Below, piece after piece: positions 17,238-26,164 of a stretch of DNA of 64,000 nt; within the stretch, counting starts at the first letter, position 1; every line of letters begins with the position of its first letter. The position numbers were made by a program, and so were the translations under genes. The stretch is from Oerskovia sp042887685 (lineage in GTDB: Bacteria; Actinomycetota; Actinomycetes; Actinomycetales; Cellulomonadaceae). A model generated the notes under the pieces. That model did not search any database, was not told the origin of the DNA, and saw only the letters and a list, made by a program, of their open reading frames with translations. The stretch is from the NCBI RefSeq assembly GCF_042887685.1, contig NZ_JBHVOS010000001.1:1-64000 (forward strand). Reading direction: 5' to 3'.

Positions 17238-18323
17238 GTGGCTCTAACAATCGGCATCGTCGGCCTGCCCAACGTCGGCAAGTCCACCCTCTTCAACGCC
17301 CTGACGCGCAACCAGGTCCTCGCCGCGAACTACCCGTTCGCGACGATCGAGCCGAACGTCGGCGTCGTGTCCCTCCCGGACCCGCGGCTGAACAAGCTCG
17401 CGGAGATCTTCGGCAGCGAGCGCATCCTGCCCGCGACCGTGTCCTTCGTGGACATCGCGGGCATCGTCAAGGGCGCGAGCGAGGGGGAGGGGCTCGGCAA
17501 CAAGTTCCTCGCGAACATCCGTGAGGCGGACGCGATCTGCCAGGTGACGCGCGCGTTCGACGACCCCGACGTGATCCGTGTCGAGGGCTCGACGGACTCG
17601 GCCGACGACATCGAGACCATCAGCACCGAGCTGATCCTCGCGGACCTCCAGACCCTCGAGAAGGCGCTGCCGCGTCTCGAGAAAGAGGTCAAGATCAAGA
17701 AGGGCGACCCCGTCCTGGTCGCCGCGGCCCAGAAGGCGCAGTCGCTGCTCGAGCAGGGGATCACCCTGTTCCAGGGCGCGAAGGCCGCCGGGCTGGACCT
17801 GGCCGAGATCGCGAGCCTGCAGCTCATGACGGCCAAGCCGTTCATCTACGTCTTCAACACCGACGACGCGGGGCTCGTGGACGAGGCCCGCAAGGACGAG
17901 CTGCGTGCGCTCGTCGCGCCGGCCCAGGCGATCTTCCTGGACGCGAAGTTCGAGTCCGAGCTCGCCGAGCTCGAGCCCGAGGAGGCGGCCGAGATGCTCG
18001 CCGAGACGGGCCAGGAGGAGTCGGGCCTCGACCAGCTCGCGCGTGTCGGGTTCGACACGCTGGGCCTGCAGACCTACCTCACGGCCGGGCCCAAGGAGTC
18101 GCGCGCCTGGACGATCCGCAAGGGCTGGACCGCACCGCAGGCGGCCGGGGTCATCCACACCGACTTCGAGCGCGGCTTCATCAAGGCCGAGGTCATCTCG
18201 TTCGACGACCTCGTCGAGACCGGCTCGGTGGCCGCGGCCCGCGCGGCGGGCAAGGCCCGCATCGAGGGCAAGGACTACGTCATGGTCGACGGCGACGTCG
18301 TGGAGTTCCGCTTCAACGTCTGA
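17238..18323 (+). CDS. ychF: redox-regulated ATPase YchF (OLA1 family)
   Basis: 361-residue Obg-family P-loop protein that prefers ATP and associates with ribosomes. G1 is GLPNVGKST (residues 9-17), followed by the IEPNVGVV switch, DIAGIVKGASEGEGLGNKFL, and a C-terminal TGS domain containing GPKESRAWTIRKG. Length is the family norm. GTG 17238 precedes the conserved LTIGIVGLPN start; the frame open further upstream overlaps the palindrome. Confidence 0.95.
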   Translation: MALTIGIVGLPNVGKSTLFNALTRNQVLAANYPFATIEPNVGVVSLPDPRLNKLAEIFGSERILPATVSFVDIAGIVKGASEGEGLGNKFLANIREADAICQVTRAFDDPDVIRVEGSTDSADDIETISTELILADLQTLEKALPRLEKEVKIKKGDPVLVAAAQKAQSLLEQGITLFQGAKAAGLDLAEIASLQLMTAKPFIYVFNTDDAGLVDEARKDELRALVAPAQAIFLDAKFESELAELEPEEAAEMLAETGQEESGLDQLARVGFDTLGLQTYLTAGPKESRAWTIRKGWTAPQAAGVIHTDFERGFIKAEVISFDDLVETGSVAAARAAGKARIEGKDYVMVDGDVVEFRFNV

Positions 18324-18668
18324 GCCCTCCGGCCGGGCCCCGGCAGGCCGCTATGAGGTCTGCCACATTCGCCGGATATGGGACGGGTGCTGCCGCATCG
18401 TGAGATGCGACCGGCGCCCGTCCTGTGTTTCCGGTCCGTTACGTACCCGTTTCGCCGGGTATCGGAAGGGAAACAGCACCGTACCGGCCAGTATCAACTC
18501 GGTAACGATCGGCCGCTCGAAAGGTGCAACCGGGTGAAGTCGCCCATCTTGGTCGGTACCGTTGCCCCAAACCAATGGTGGGTCTCCCGCGAGTGTCGCC
18601 GAGCTCCGCGCGCAGTGCTGCTGCGGAGCACGTCGACGGGGAACCCACCATCCCCTTGAGGAGGAACA
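18324..18668 (+). other. promoter and leader region of the peptide importer
   Basis: 345 bases without a gene, lower in GC than its neighbours. It contains several GTTAC/GTAAC-type half sites (around 18438, 18503 and 18558) and ends in the GAGGAGGAA ribosome site of dppA. I see no known riboswitch. Confidence 0.45.
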
Positions 18669-20516
18669 TTGAAGATCTCACGGAAGTCTGCGGCTGTCGC
18701 AGCCGTGGCGGCGAGCGCACTGGCGCTCTCCGCGTGCGCCGGTGGGTCCGGCGACGGCAACAGCGACGACGGCGCGGGCATCAACGACAGCGAGAGCGTC
18801 AACATCGCGTGGAACCAGCCGTTCTACTCGTACAACGGCAACTCGATGACGGGTAACGCCACGGCGAACAACGTCGTGATCTACCTGATGAAGGGTGGCT
18901 TCAACTACTACGACGAGGACCTGAACCTGGTTCAGGACGAGTCGTACGGCACCTACGAGAAGGTCTCCGACGACCCGCTGACGATCAAGTACACCTACGC
19001 GGACACCGCCGGCTGGTCCGACGACGTCGCGGCAGGCCCCGCGGACCTCCTGCTCGAGTGGGCTGCTCAGAACGGCAAGTTCAACACCGTCGAGCCGATC
19101 CTGGACGACGAGACCGGTGAGGTCACGAACCAGGCCGAGGTCGACGCAGGTGTCTACTTCGACGCCGCGTCGCCCGCCGTCGCGCTCATCACCGAGACGC
19201 CCGTCATCGAGGACAACTCGATCACGATGACGTACTCCAAGCCCTTTGCCGACTGGGAGACCGCGATCTCCCCGAACCTCCCGGCTCACGTCGTGGGCCA
19301 GCGCGCGCTCGGCATCGAGGACGCGACCGAGGCGAGCGACGCCGTCGTCAAGGCCATCCAGGACAACGACACCGCGAGCCTGCAGAAGATCGCCAAGGTG
19401 TGGAGCACGGACTTCAACTACGCCGAGCTGCCCGACGACGCGAACCTCTACCTCTCGAGCGGCGCGTACGTCATGACGGACTTCGTCAAGGACCAGTACG
19501 TCACGCTGAAGGCCAACGAGAAGTACAAGGGCGACCGCAAGGCCGGCATCGACCAGGTCACCATCCGCTACAACGGCGACCCGATGGGCCAGGTCCAGGC
19601 GCTGCAGAACGGTGAGGTCGACCTCATCAACCCGCAGTCCACGGCCGACATCCTCTCGGCCGTCAGCGCGCTCGACGGCGTCACGGTCGAGTCCGCGACC
19701 GAGGGCACGTACGAGCACGTCGACCTGCAGTTCGCCAACGGTGGACCGTTCGACCCGGCTAACTACGGCGGCGACGCCGAGAAGGCCAAGAAGGTCCGCC
19801 AGGCGTTCCTCAAGACGATCCCGCGTCAGCAGATCGTCGACAACCTGATCAAGCCGCTGAACCCGGACGCCGAGATCCGCAACTCGTACACCCAGGTTCC
19901 CGGCTCGCCCGCGTACGACTCCATCGTCGAGGCGAACGGTCAGTCGCAGTACGACGAGGTCGACATCGAGGGCGCCAAGGCGCTCCTGGCCGAGGCCGGC
20001 GTCACGTCGCCCGTCTCCGTCCGCCTGCTGTTCGACCCCAACAACACGCGTCGTGTCAACCAGGCGCAGCTCATCACCGAGTCGGCCGCTCTCGCCGGCT
20101 TCACGGTCGCCCCGTACCAGGTCCAGACCGACTGGGGTACGGACCTGAGCAACGCGACGTCGTTCTACGACGCGGCGCTCTTCGGGTGGCAGTCCACCTC
20201 GACCGCCGTGACGGAGTCGGACGCGAACTACCGCACCGGCGCGACGAACAACTTCTACGGGTACTCCAACGCTGAGGTCGACGGGCTGTTCGACCAGCTC
20301 CAGGTCGAGACGGACCCGGCCGAGCAGACCCGCATCCTCGGTGAGGTCGAGAAGCACCTCGTCGACGACGCGTTCGGCGTGACCATCTTCCAATTCCCGG
20401 GCGTCACCGCCTGGAACGAGTCCAAGATCTCGGGCGTCAAGCCGCTCACGATCGCCCCGGGCATCTTCTACGGCTACTGGGACTGGAAGACCGGCAACGC
20501 CGAGGCCAGCAAGTAG
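18669..20516 (+). CDS. dppA: peptide ABC transporter substrate-binding lipoprotein (family 5)
   Basis: 615-residue solute-binding lipoprotein of the oligopeptide/dipeptide (SBP family 5) class. TTG 18669 is chosen because it sits five bases after GAGGAGG and gives a lipoprotein signal ending LSAC with Cys23; no ATG/GTG fits. The mature domain shows the family layout, including the central variable domain (about residues 90-260). Two terminator hairpins follow before the permease genes, so the binding protein can be made in excess. In M. tuberculosis the related LpqW gene also neighbours typA, so a regulatory rather than purely transport role is possible. Confidence 0.85.
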   Translation: MKISRKSAAVAAVAASALALSACAGGSGDGNSDDGAGINDSESVNIAWNQPFYSYNGNSMTGNATANNVVIYLMKGGFNYYDEDLNLVQDESYGTYEKVSDDPLTIKYTYADTAGWSDDVAAGPADLLLEWAAQNGKFNTVEPILDDETGEVTNQAEVDAGVYFDAASPAVALITETPVIEDNSITMTYSKPFADWETAISPNLPAHVVGQRALGIEDATEASDAVVKAIQDNDTASLQKIAKVWSTDFNYAELPDDANLYLSSGAYVMTDFVKDQYVTLKANEKYKGDRKAGIDQVTIRYNGDPMGQVQALQNGEVDLINPQSTADILSAVSALDGVTVESATEGTYEHVDLQFANGGPFDPANYGGDAEKAKKVRQAFLKTIPRQQIVDNLIKPLNPDAEIRNSYTQVPGSPAYDSIVEANGQSQYDEVDIEGAKALLAEAGVTSPVSVRLLFDPNNTRRVNQAQLITESAALAGFTVAPYQVQTDWGTDLSNATSFYDAALFGWQSTSTAVTESDANYRTGATNNFYGYSNAEVDGLFDQLQVETDPAEQTRILGEVEKHLVDDAFGVTIFQFPGVTAWNESKISGVKPLTIAPGIFYGYWDWKTGNAEASK

Positions 20517-20542
20517 TACCGACTCCGTCAGGCGAGACGTAT

Positions 20543-20580
20543 CGCTCGCGGGGAGGGATGTGAGTCCCTCCCCGCGAGCG
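20543..20580 (+). terminator. hairpin terminator after dppA
   Basis: Perfect 16-bp stem (20543-20558 with 20565-20580), 6-base loop. Confidence 0.88.
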
Positions 20581-20609
20581 CGTAGGATCTCCTCGGTCGG
20601 AGACGACGA

Positions 20610-20641
20610 GAGGGCGCCGGAAGCACCCATCCGGCGCCCTC
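20610..20641 (+). terminator. second hairpin between dppA and dppB
   Basis: Perfect 12-bp stem (20610-20621 with 20630-20641), 8-base loop, 30 bases after the first terminator. Confidence 0.7.
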
Positions 20642-20702
20642 GCGCGTGCCTGCACATGCCGGCCAGAACTTCCCGCCGTGCATCAGCTGCCGGACCGCGG
20701 AA

Positions 20703-20708
20703 TAGAAT
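20703..20708 (+). promoter_or_regulatory. -10 hexamer TAGAAT, dppB promoter
   Basis: TAGAAT upstream of dppB and downstream of two terminators, giving the permease/ATPase genes their own promoter and a leader of about 40 bases. Confidence 0.5.
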
Positions 20709-20755
20709 GACTCGCTGATCGCGAGTCCTCAGTCGTCTGCGAGGTTTACCCCAAC

Positions 20756-22282
20756 GTGTTGACGTTCATTACGCGCCGCCTTCTGGCCGGCATAGCCACG
20801 CTGTTCGTGGCCATCTTCCTGATGTACCTCCTGGTCGATCTCGCGATCGACCCCCTTGCCGACCTGCGTGAGTACAAGGGTGCGGACAAGGCGGCGCGCA
20901 TCGCCGCGCGCGAGGACATGCTCAACCTCGACACGAACGTCGTGGTGCGGTTCTTCCAGTGGCTCGGCCACGCGTTCCAGGGGGACTTCGGCGTCGCCTG
21001 GCGTTCCGGCCAGGAGGTCGGGACCCTGGTGTCGCACGCGATCGGCTCGACCCTGCAGCTCGTGACGGCCGCCACGGTCCTGTCGCTGATCCTCGGTGTC
21101 TCGGTCGGTATCGTCAGCGCCCTGCGCCAGTACGCGACGTTCGACTACCTGATCATCTTCCTGTCCTTCCTGCTGTACTCGCTGCCCTCCTTCTGGGTCG
21201 CCGTGCTGCTCAAGCAGTGGGGGGCGATCGGCTTCAACGACTTCCTCCAGGACCCGGCGCTCTCGATCCCGGTGCTGATCGGTGTCGCTGCGCTCACGGG
21301 TCTGCTGTGGGTGCTCGCGATCGGCGGCTCGGTCAAGCGCAGGGTGCAGACCTTCGGTCTCGCCTTCGCGGCCACGCTCGGTGTGATGCTCTACGTCCAG
21401 CTCACCGACTGGTGGTCCGAGCCGCAGCTGGGCCCGATCCTGATCGCGATCACCGGAGTCGGCTTCGCGTTCGCCCTGACGGCGCTCTCCGCGGGTCTGC
21501 GCAACCGTCGCGCGCTGTACACGGCGCTCGCGACCGTGGCCATCGGCGTCGCTCTCTACTACCCGCTCCAGGGCTTCTTCACGTCGGTCACCCCGAGCCA
21601 CCTCATGATGTTCGGCCTCGCGCTGGTCGCGATCGGCGTGGGCGTCCTGGTCGGCTACCTGTTCCGCGGACCCGACTGGGGTGTCTCCGCGCGGACCGGC
21701 GGCATCACGGCGTTCGTGGTCGCCGCCATGATCTACGTCGACCGCGTCATGCAGGTCTGGCCCGCGTACGTCAACTCGAACGCGATCAACGGCCGCCCCA
21801 TCGCGACCTTCGGTGACCGGACCCCGAATCTCGGCGGCAACTACTGGGTGCAGGTCCTCGACCAGTACACCCACCTGCTGCTGCCGACCCTGACGCTGAT
21901 CCTGGTCGCGTTCGCGGGGTACACGCGCTACTCGCGCTCGAGCATGCTCGAGGTCATGAGCCAGGACTACATCCGCACGGCTCGTGCCAAGGGTCTGAGC
22001 GAGCGCACGGTCATCATGCGCCACGGCTTCCGCAACTCGCTGATCCCGCTCGCGACGATCGTCCCGATCGACGTCATCACCCTCATCGGTGGTGCGGTCG
22101 TCACCGAGCGGATCTTCAACCGGCCGGGTATGGGCGCGCTCTTCCTCAACTCGCTCCAGGAGGCCGAGATCGAGCCGGTCATGGCCTACCTCCTGATCAC
22201 CGCTGCGCTCGCGATCATCGCCAACATCGTGGCGGACCTGATCTACGCTGCCCTCGACCCACGAATTCGGGTGAACGCATGA
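20756..22282 (+). CDS. dppB: peptide ABC transporter permease DppB-like, enlarged
   Basis: Inner-membrane permease of the Dpp/Opp family. The N-terminal helix and the FGVAWRSGQEV region, and the C-terminal half with the EAA-type loop (RTARAKGLSERTVIMRHGFRNSL) and GGAVVTERIFNRPGMG, are canonical. At 508 residues it is far longer than usual DppB (about 310-340). The extra roughly 170 residues lie between about 150 and 330 and appear to add around five or six hydrophobic helices. GTG 20756. Its stop overlaps dppC (ATGA). Confidence 0.88.
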   Translation: MLTFITRRLLAGIATLFVAIFLMYLLVDLAIDPLADLREYKGADKAARIAAREDMLNLDTNVVVRFFQWLGHAFQGDFGVAWRSGQEVGTLVSHAIGSTLQLVTAATVLSLILGVSVGIVSALRQYATFDYLIIFLSFLLYSLPSFWVAVLLKQWGAIGFNDFLQDPALSIPVLIGVAALTGLLWVLAIGGSVKRRVQTFGLAFAATLGVMLYVQLTDWWSEPQLGPILIAITGVGFAFALTALSAGLRNRRALYTALATVAIGVALYYPLQGFFTSVTPSHLMMFGLALVAIGVGVLVGYLFRGPDWGVSARTGGITAFVVAAMIYVDRVMQVWPAYVNSNAINGRPIATFGDRTPNLGGNYWVQVLDQYTHLLLPTLTLILVAFAGYTRYSRSSMLEVMSQDYIRTARAKGLSERTVIMRHGFRNSLIPLATIVPIDVITLIGGAVVTERIFNRPGMGALFLNSLQEAEIEPVMAYLLITAALAIIANIVADLIYAALDPRIRVNA

Positions 22283-23370
22283 GTACCCCTCAGAACCCCC
22301 AGAACGGCGACGACTCGGTCACCATCGAGAACGCGATCGAGCTGAAGGACGTCGAAGGTCTGTCCCAGGGGCAGATCGTCCGCAGCCGGTTCTTCCGGCA
22401 CAAGGGCGCCATGGTCGGTCTCGCCGTCCTGATCCTCGTCGTGCTGCTCGCCTTCACCTCGGTGGGCTTCGGCCCGGTGCCGGGCTGGTGGCCGCAGGGT
22501 GCGGGGTCGGGCAAGGTCATCAACGCGGGCGGAGCGCCCACGCTGAGCATGCCCACCTGGCTCGGCGGCTCCGGCTTCGCCATCGGCGAGCACCCGTTCG
22601 GTCAGGACGAGAACGGGCACGACATGTTCTACTACGTCATGAAGGGCACCCAGACCTCGCTCGGGGTCATGTTCATCATCGGCACGATCGCCTGCGTGCT
22701 CGGTGTCCTGATCGGCTCGCTCTCGGGCTTCTTCCGTGGTCGCACGGACGGCATGCTGATGCGTTTCACGGACCTCGTCATCACGGTCCCCACCATCGTG
22801 ATCGGTGCCGTCATCGGCAAGATGGCCGGCTCCCTGAGCGCGGCGATCTTCGGTGCGGCGCTCGGCCTGATCCTGTGGCCGAGCCTGGCCCGACTGGTGC
22901 GCGGTGAGTTCCTGAGCCTGCGCGAGCGCGAGTTCGTCGACGCCGCACGGGTCGCCGGGGCGTCCAACACCCGCATCATCTTCAAGCACATCCTGCCGAA
23001 CGCGATCGGTGTCATCATCGTCGCGACGACGCTGCTCATGAGCTCGGCGATCCTGCTCGAGACCGCGCTGAGCTACCTGGGTTTCGGGATCGTGGCCCCC
23101 GACATCTCGCTCGGTCAGCTCATCAGCCAGTACCAGTCGTCGTTCGCGACGCGTCCCTGGCTGTTCTGGTGGCCCGGTCTGTTCATCGTCGTGATCGCGC
23201 TCTGCATCAACTTCATCGGTGACGGCCTCCGCGACGCGTTCGACCCGCGTCAGAAGCGGATCCCCTCGCAGAAGAAGATGGACCGCGCCGCCGGCGCCTC
23301 GCGCGAGACCACGGTCCCGCTGCAGGGCCAGGGCGGCCAGGCGGGCATGGCCATCGGCGGCGGGAGCTGA
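22279..23370 (+). CDS. dppC: peptide ABC transporter permease DppC-like
   Basis: 363-residue second permease. The N-terminal segment (SQGQIVRSRFFRHKGAMVGL) is the OppC N-terminal domain, followed by about six helices and the EAA loop (EFVDAARVAGASNTRIIFKH). It has a periplasmic segment with FGQDENGHDMFYYVMKGTQ, the conserved DppC motif. The start overlaps the dppB stop by four bases. The C-terminal Gly/Gln-rich tail is probably disordered. Confidence 0.92.
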   Translation: MSTPQNPQNGDDSVTIENAIELKDVEGLSQGQIVRSRFFRHKGAMVGLAVLILVVLLAFTSVGFGPVPGWWPQGAGSGKVINAGGAPTLSMPTWLGGSGFAIGEHPFGQDENGHDMFYYVMKGTQTSLGVMFIIGTIACVLGVLIGSLSGFFRGRTDGMLMRFTDLVITVPTIVIGAVIGKMAGSLSAAIFGAALGLILWPSLARLVRGEFLSLREREFVDAARVAGASNTRIIFKHILPNAIGVIIVATTLLMSSAILLETALSYLGFGIVAPDISLGQLISQYQSSFATRPWLFWWPGLFIVVIALCINFIGDGLRDAFDPRQKRIPSQKKMDRAAGASRETTVPLQGQGGQAGMAIGGGS

Positions 23371-23387
23371 CATGACCGGCCTCACGT

Positions 23388-23431
23388 CACCGGTACCGAC
23401 GACGCTCCTCGGAGCGCCGTCGGTACCGGTG
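23388..23431. terminator. bidirectional terminator between dppC and the PH-domain gene
   Basis: 21-bp inverted repeat (23388-23408 with 23411-23431, one mismatch) between two convergent genes. Confidence 0.82.
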
Positions 23432-23437
23432 GCGTGC

Positions 23438-24028
23438 TCAGCCGAGCTGTGGTGCGAGCACCCCGAGCGCCGTGAGCACCACGAGGCCCGCGAGGGTCGC
23501 GACGTGCCACGTCGCGCGCGGCGTCAGCCCGTGGTCGTCGCCGTCGAGGTGGCCCGCGGCGCGGAGAGCCTCGTAGCGTTCGCCGATCACCAGCGCCACC
23601 GCGTCGGCGTTTGCACCGCTGACCAGCCGGTCACCGACCATGCCCTTGGCGGGGTCCACCGTGCGGGGGTTGCGCAGCCTCGCCACGGAGCCGCTGCTGG
23701 CGGGTGCGGCCCACGCCGTGAAGGTGCCGCTCGTCGTCGTCACCTTGAGCGCGAGGTGCGAGTCCACGCTCGTGAAGGTGGGCCATGGGACGTGAACCGT
23801 GCGCAGCACGTTGCGCAGCACGATCTCGCCGTCGCTCACCTGGACCTCGGGGTACCAGAAGAGCGCCCAGACGACCAGCACCGCGAGCAGCGGCCACGCG
23901 CCGTAGCGCAGTACTTCTTCGACGCCCCCCGACGTCGCGAGGCTGACCAGGGTGACGAGCGCGACCAGCGCCGCGGCACCGGTCAGTATCCGGCCGTACG
24001 TCGACCTGAAAACGTGTGTGGGTCCCAT
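23438..24028 (-). CDS. PH-domain-containing membrane protein
   Basis: 196-residue protein with two N-terminal membrane helices (about residues 13-55), a beta-rich segment resembling the bacterial PH domain found in small actinobacterial membrane proteins (VQVSDGEIVLRNVLRTVHVPW), and a C-terminal helix. ATG 24028 is preferred to a longer frame that would read back through the dppDF leader. It interrupts the dpp operon on the opposite strand. Function unknown. Confidence 0.7.
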   Translation of the reverse strand: MGPTHVFRSTYGRILTGAAALVALVTLVSLATSGGVEEVLRYGAWPLLAVLVVWALFWYPEVQVSDGEIVLRNVLRTVHVPWPTFTSVDSHLALKVTTTSGTFTAWAAPASSGSVARLRNPRTVDPAKGMVGDRLVSGANADAVALVIGERYEALRAAGHLDGDDHGLTPRATWHVATLAGLVVLTALGVLAPQLG

Positions 24029-24114
24029 GGGCCCATACTCCCAGAGATGCAGACATCGACCGGAGCGCTGACCAGCGCCGACGTCCGTCGCATACAGGAA
24101 GGATCCTGATACCT

Positions 24115-25920
24115 GTGGCAATCGAGACAGCACCCCAGGCGGCACCGGCGCCCACCGGCGAACCCGTGCTGACCGTCCGTGACCTCGGCGTCGACTTCTA
24201 CGTCGACGGCGAGTGGTTCCCCGCTGCGTCCGGCGTCAGCTACGACGTCCACCCGGGCGAGGTGCTCGCGATCGTGGGCGAGTCCGGCTCGGGCAAGACG
24301 CAGTCGTCGATGTCGCTCATCGGTCTGCTCCCGCCCAACGGTCGGGCGACCGGCAGCGCGAAGCTGGGCGACCGTGAGCTCATCGGGATGTCCACGAGCA
24401 AGCTCCGCCACATCCGTGGCAAGGAGATCTCGGTGATCTTCCAGGAGCCCATGACGGCGCTCAACCCGGTGTACACCGTCGGTTTCCAGATCGTCGAGAC
24501 GCTGCGCACGCACTTCGACATGGGTCCCAAGGACGCCAAGAAGCGCGCGATCGAGCTGCTGACGCTCGTGGAGATCCCCGACCCGGCGCGCCGGTTCGAC
24601 TCCTACCCGCACCAGCTCTCGGGTGGTCAGCGCCAGCGCGCGATGATCGCGCAGGCGCTGGCGTGCGACCCGCGCCTCCTGATCGCCGACGAGCCGACCA
24701 CGGCCCTCGACGTCACGGTCCAGGCCGAGATCCTCAAGCTCATGCGCGACCTGCGTCACCGCATCGACTCGGGCATCATCCTCATCACCCACGACATGGG
24801 CGTCGTCGCCGACATGGCGGACCGCATCCTCGTCATGAAGAACGGCCTGGTCGTGGAGGAGGGGACGGCGGCGCAGATCTTCTCCTCGCCCCAGCACCCC
24901 TACACGCAGCGCCTGCTGGACGCGGTCCCGCACCTGGGCACCGCGCGTGCCGAGGTCGTCGAGCCCGTGCAGCCCGTCGTCGACCAGCGCCCGGTCGTGC
25001 TCGAGGCCAAGGACATGGTCATCGAGTACCCGGGCCGTGGTCGGGCGCCGGGCTTCCGCGCCGTCGACCAGGTCAACCTGACGATCCGCCAGGGCGAGGT
25101 CGTCGGTCTGGTGGGTGAGTCCGGGTCGGGCAAGACGACGATCGGTCGCGCAGTGGTGGGCCTGCTGCCCGTCACGGGTGGCGAGCTGACGATCGTCGGC
25201 CAGAACATGGTCGGTGCACGCTCGCGCGACCTGCGTCCGTTGCGCAACCAGGTCGGGATCGTCTTCCAGGACCCGGGCTCGTCGCTCAACCCGCGCCTGC
25301 CGATCGGTGAGTCGATCGGGGAGCCCCTCATGCTCCACAAGGGCATCAAGGGCAAGGCGTTGAGCAACGAGGTCGAGCGTCTGCTCGACCAGGTCGAGCT
25401 GCCGCGTGCGATGCGCAACCGCTACCCGCACGAGCTCTCGGGTGGTCAGCGTCAGCGCGTGGGCATCGCCCGGGCGCTCTCGCTCGAGCCGAAGCTCCTG
25501 GTCGCGGACGAGCCCACCTCGGCCCTCGACGTGTCGGTCCAGGCCAAGGTCCTCGACCTGTTCCAGGACCTGCAGCGCGAGCACGGCTTCGCGTGCCTGT
25601 TCATCTCGCACGACCTGGCGGTCGTCGAGATCCTGTCCGACCGGATCGCGGTGATGCACCACGGCAAGCTGGTCGAGGTCGGGGACACGGCGCAGGTCGT
25701 CAACTCCCCGCGGGACGACTACACGCGTCGCCTGCTCGCCGCGGTGCCCGTCCCGGACCCGGAGCAGCAGCGCGTGCGCCGCGAGGCGCGCGACCTCCTG
25801 CTCGTCAACGAGGCGAAGGACATCGCCCAGGACGAGGCGAGCGAGGTCGACCAGCTCCTGCGTTCGCAGGCGGACCGCCGCGAGAACATCGAGGGCGACC
25901 GCATCCCGCAGCAGCCCTGA
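24115..25920 (+). CDS. fused peptide ABC transporter ATPase (DppD-DppF)
   Basis: 601-residue protein with two complete ATPase domains. The first has Walker A GESGSGKTQ and signature LSGGQRQRAM; the second has GESGSGKTT and LSGGQRQRVG. Each half ends with the oligopeptide-transporter C-terminal segment (SPQHPYTQRLLDAVP and SPRDDYTRRLLAAVP). It replaces separate dppD and dppF genes. GTG 24115 follows AGGAAGGA; the frame upstream overlaps the divergent PH gene. A perfect terminator follows. Confidence 0.92.
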   Translation: MAIETAPQAAPAPTGEPVLTVRDLGVDFYVDGEWFPAASGVSYDVHPGEVLAIVGESGSGKTQSSMSLIGLLPPNGRATGSAKLGDRELIGMSTSKLRHIRGKEISVIFQEPMTALNPVYTVGFQIVETLRTHFDMGPKDAKKRAIELLTLVEIPDPARRFDSYPHQLSGGQRQRAMIAQALACDPRLLIADEPTTALDVTVQAEILKLMRDLRHRIDSGIILITHDMGVVADMADRILVMKNGLVVEEGTAAQIFSSPQHPYTQRLLDAVPHLGTARAEVVEPVQPVVDQRPVVLEAKDMVIEYPGRGRAPGFRAVDQVNLTIRQGEVVGLVGESGSGKTTIGRAVVGLLPVTGGELTIVGQNMVGARSRDLRPLRNQVGIVFQDPGSSLNPRLPIGESIGEPLMLHKGIKGKALSNEVERLLDQVELPRAMRNRYPHELSGGQRQRVGIARALSLEPKLLVADEPTSALDVSVQAKVLDLFQDLQREHGFACLFISHDLAVVEILSDRIAVMHHGKLVEVGDTAQVVNSPRDDYTRRLLAAVPVPDPEQQRVRREARDLLLVNEAKDIAQDEASEVDQLLRSQADRRENIEGDRIPQQP

Positions 25921-25938
25921 CCTCGCACAGCACGGGTG

Positions 25939-25976
25939 AGATGCCCGACGACGGCACGCGCCGTCGTCGGGCATCT
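25939..25976 (+). terminator. terminator after the dpp operon
   Basis: Perfect 17-bp stem (25939-25955 with 25960-25976), 4-base loop. Confidence 0.9.
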
Positions 25977-26043
25977 TGCGTTCTCGGAGGGGCGAGGGCG
26001 GGGTGTGACGGAGCACCCTCTCCACCCACTGGCTCGCACCCGG

Positions 26044-26049
26044 TAAGAT
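26044..26049 (+). promoter_or_regulatory. -10 hexamer TAAGAT, typA promoter
   Basis: TAAGAT upstream of typA; it would give a GC-rich leader of about 110 bases before ATG 26165. Confidence 0.45.
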
Positions 26050-26164
26050 AGCCGTGCCCGGACGACGGCGCGCGCGTGCTCTGCGCGGGCGGCGCCCGTC
26101 CGCCGGCCACCAGCTCCGGGGCGGAATCCTCCGTCGCTCGCTCCTCTCCCGAAATGAGTTCTGT

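Noticed and set aside
18324..18668. Riboswitch in the dppA leader
   Set aside because: No conserved riboswitch core could be recognised; only short repeated half sites and a ribosome site are visible.
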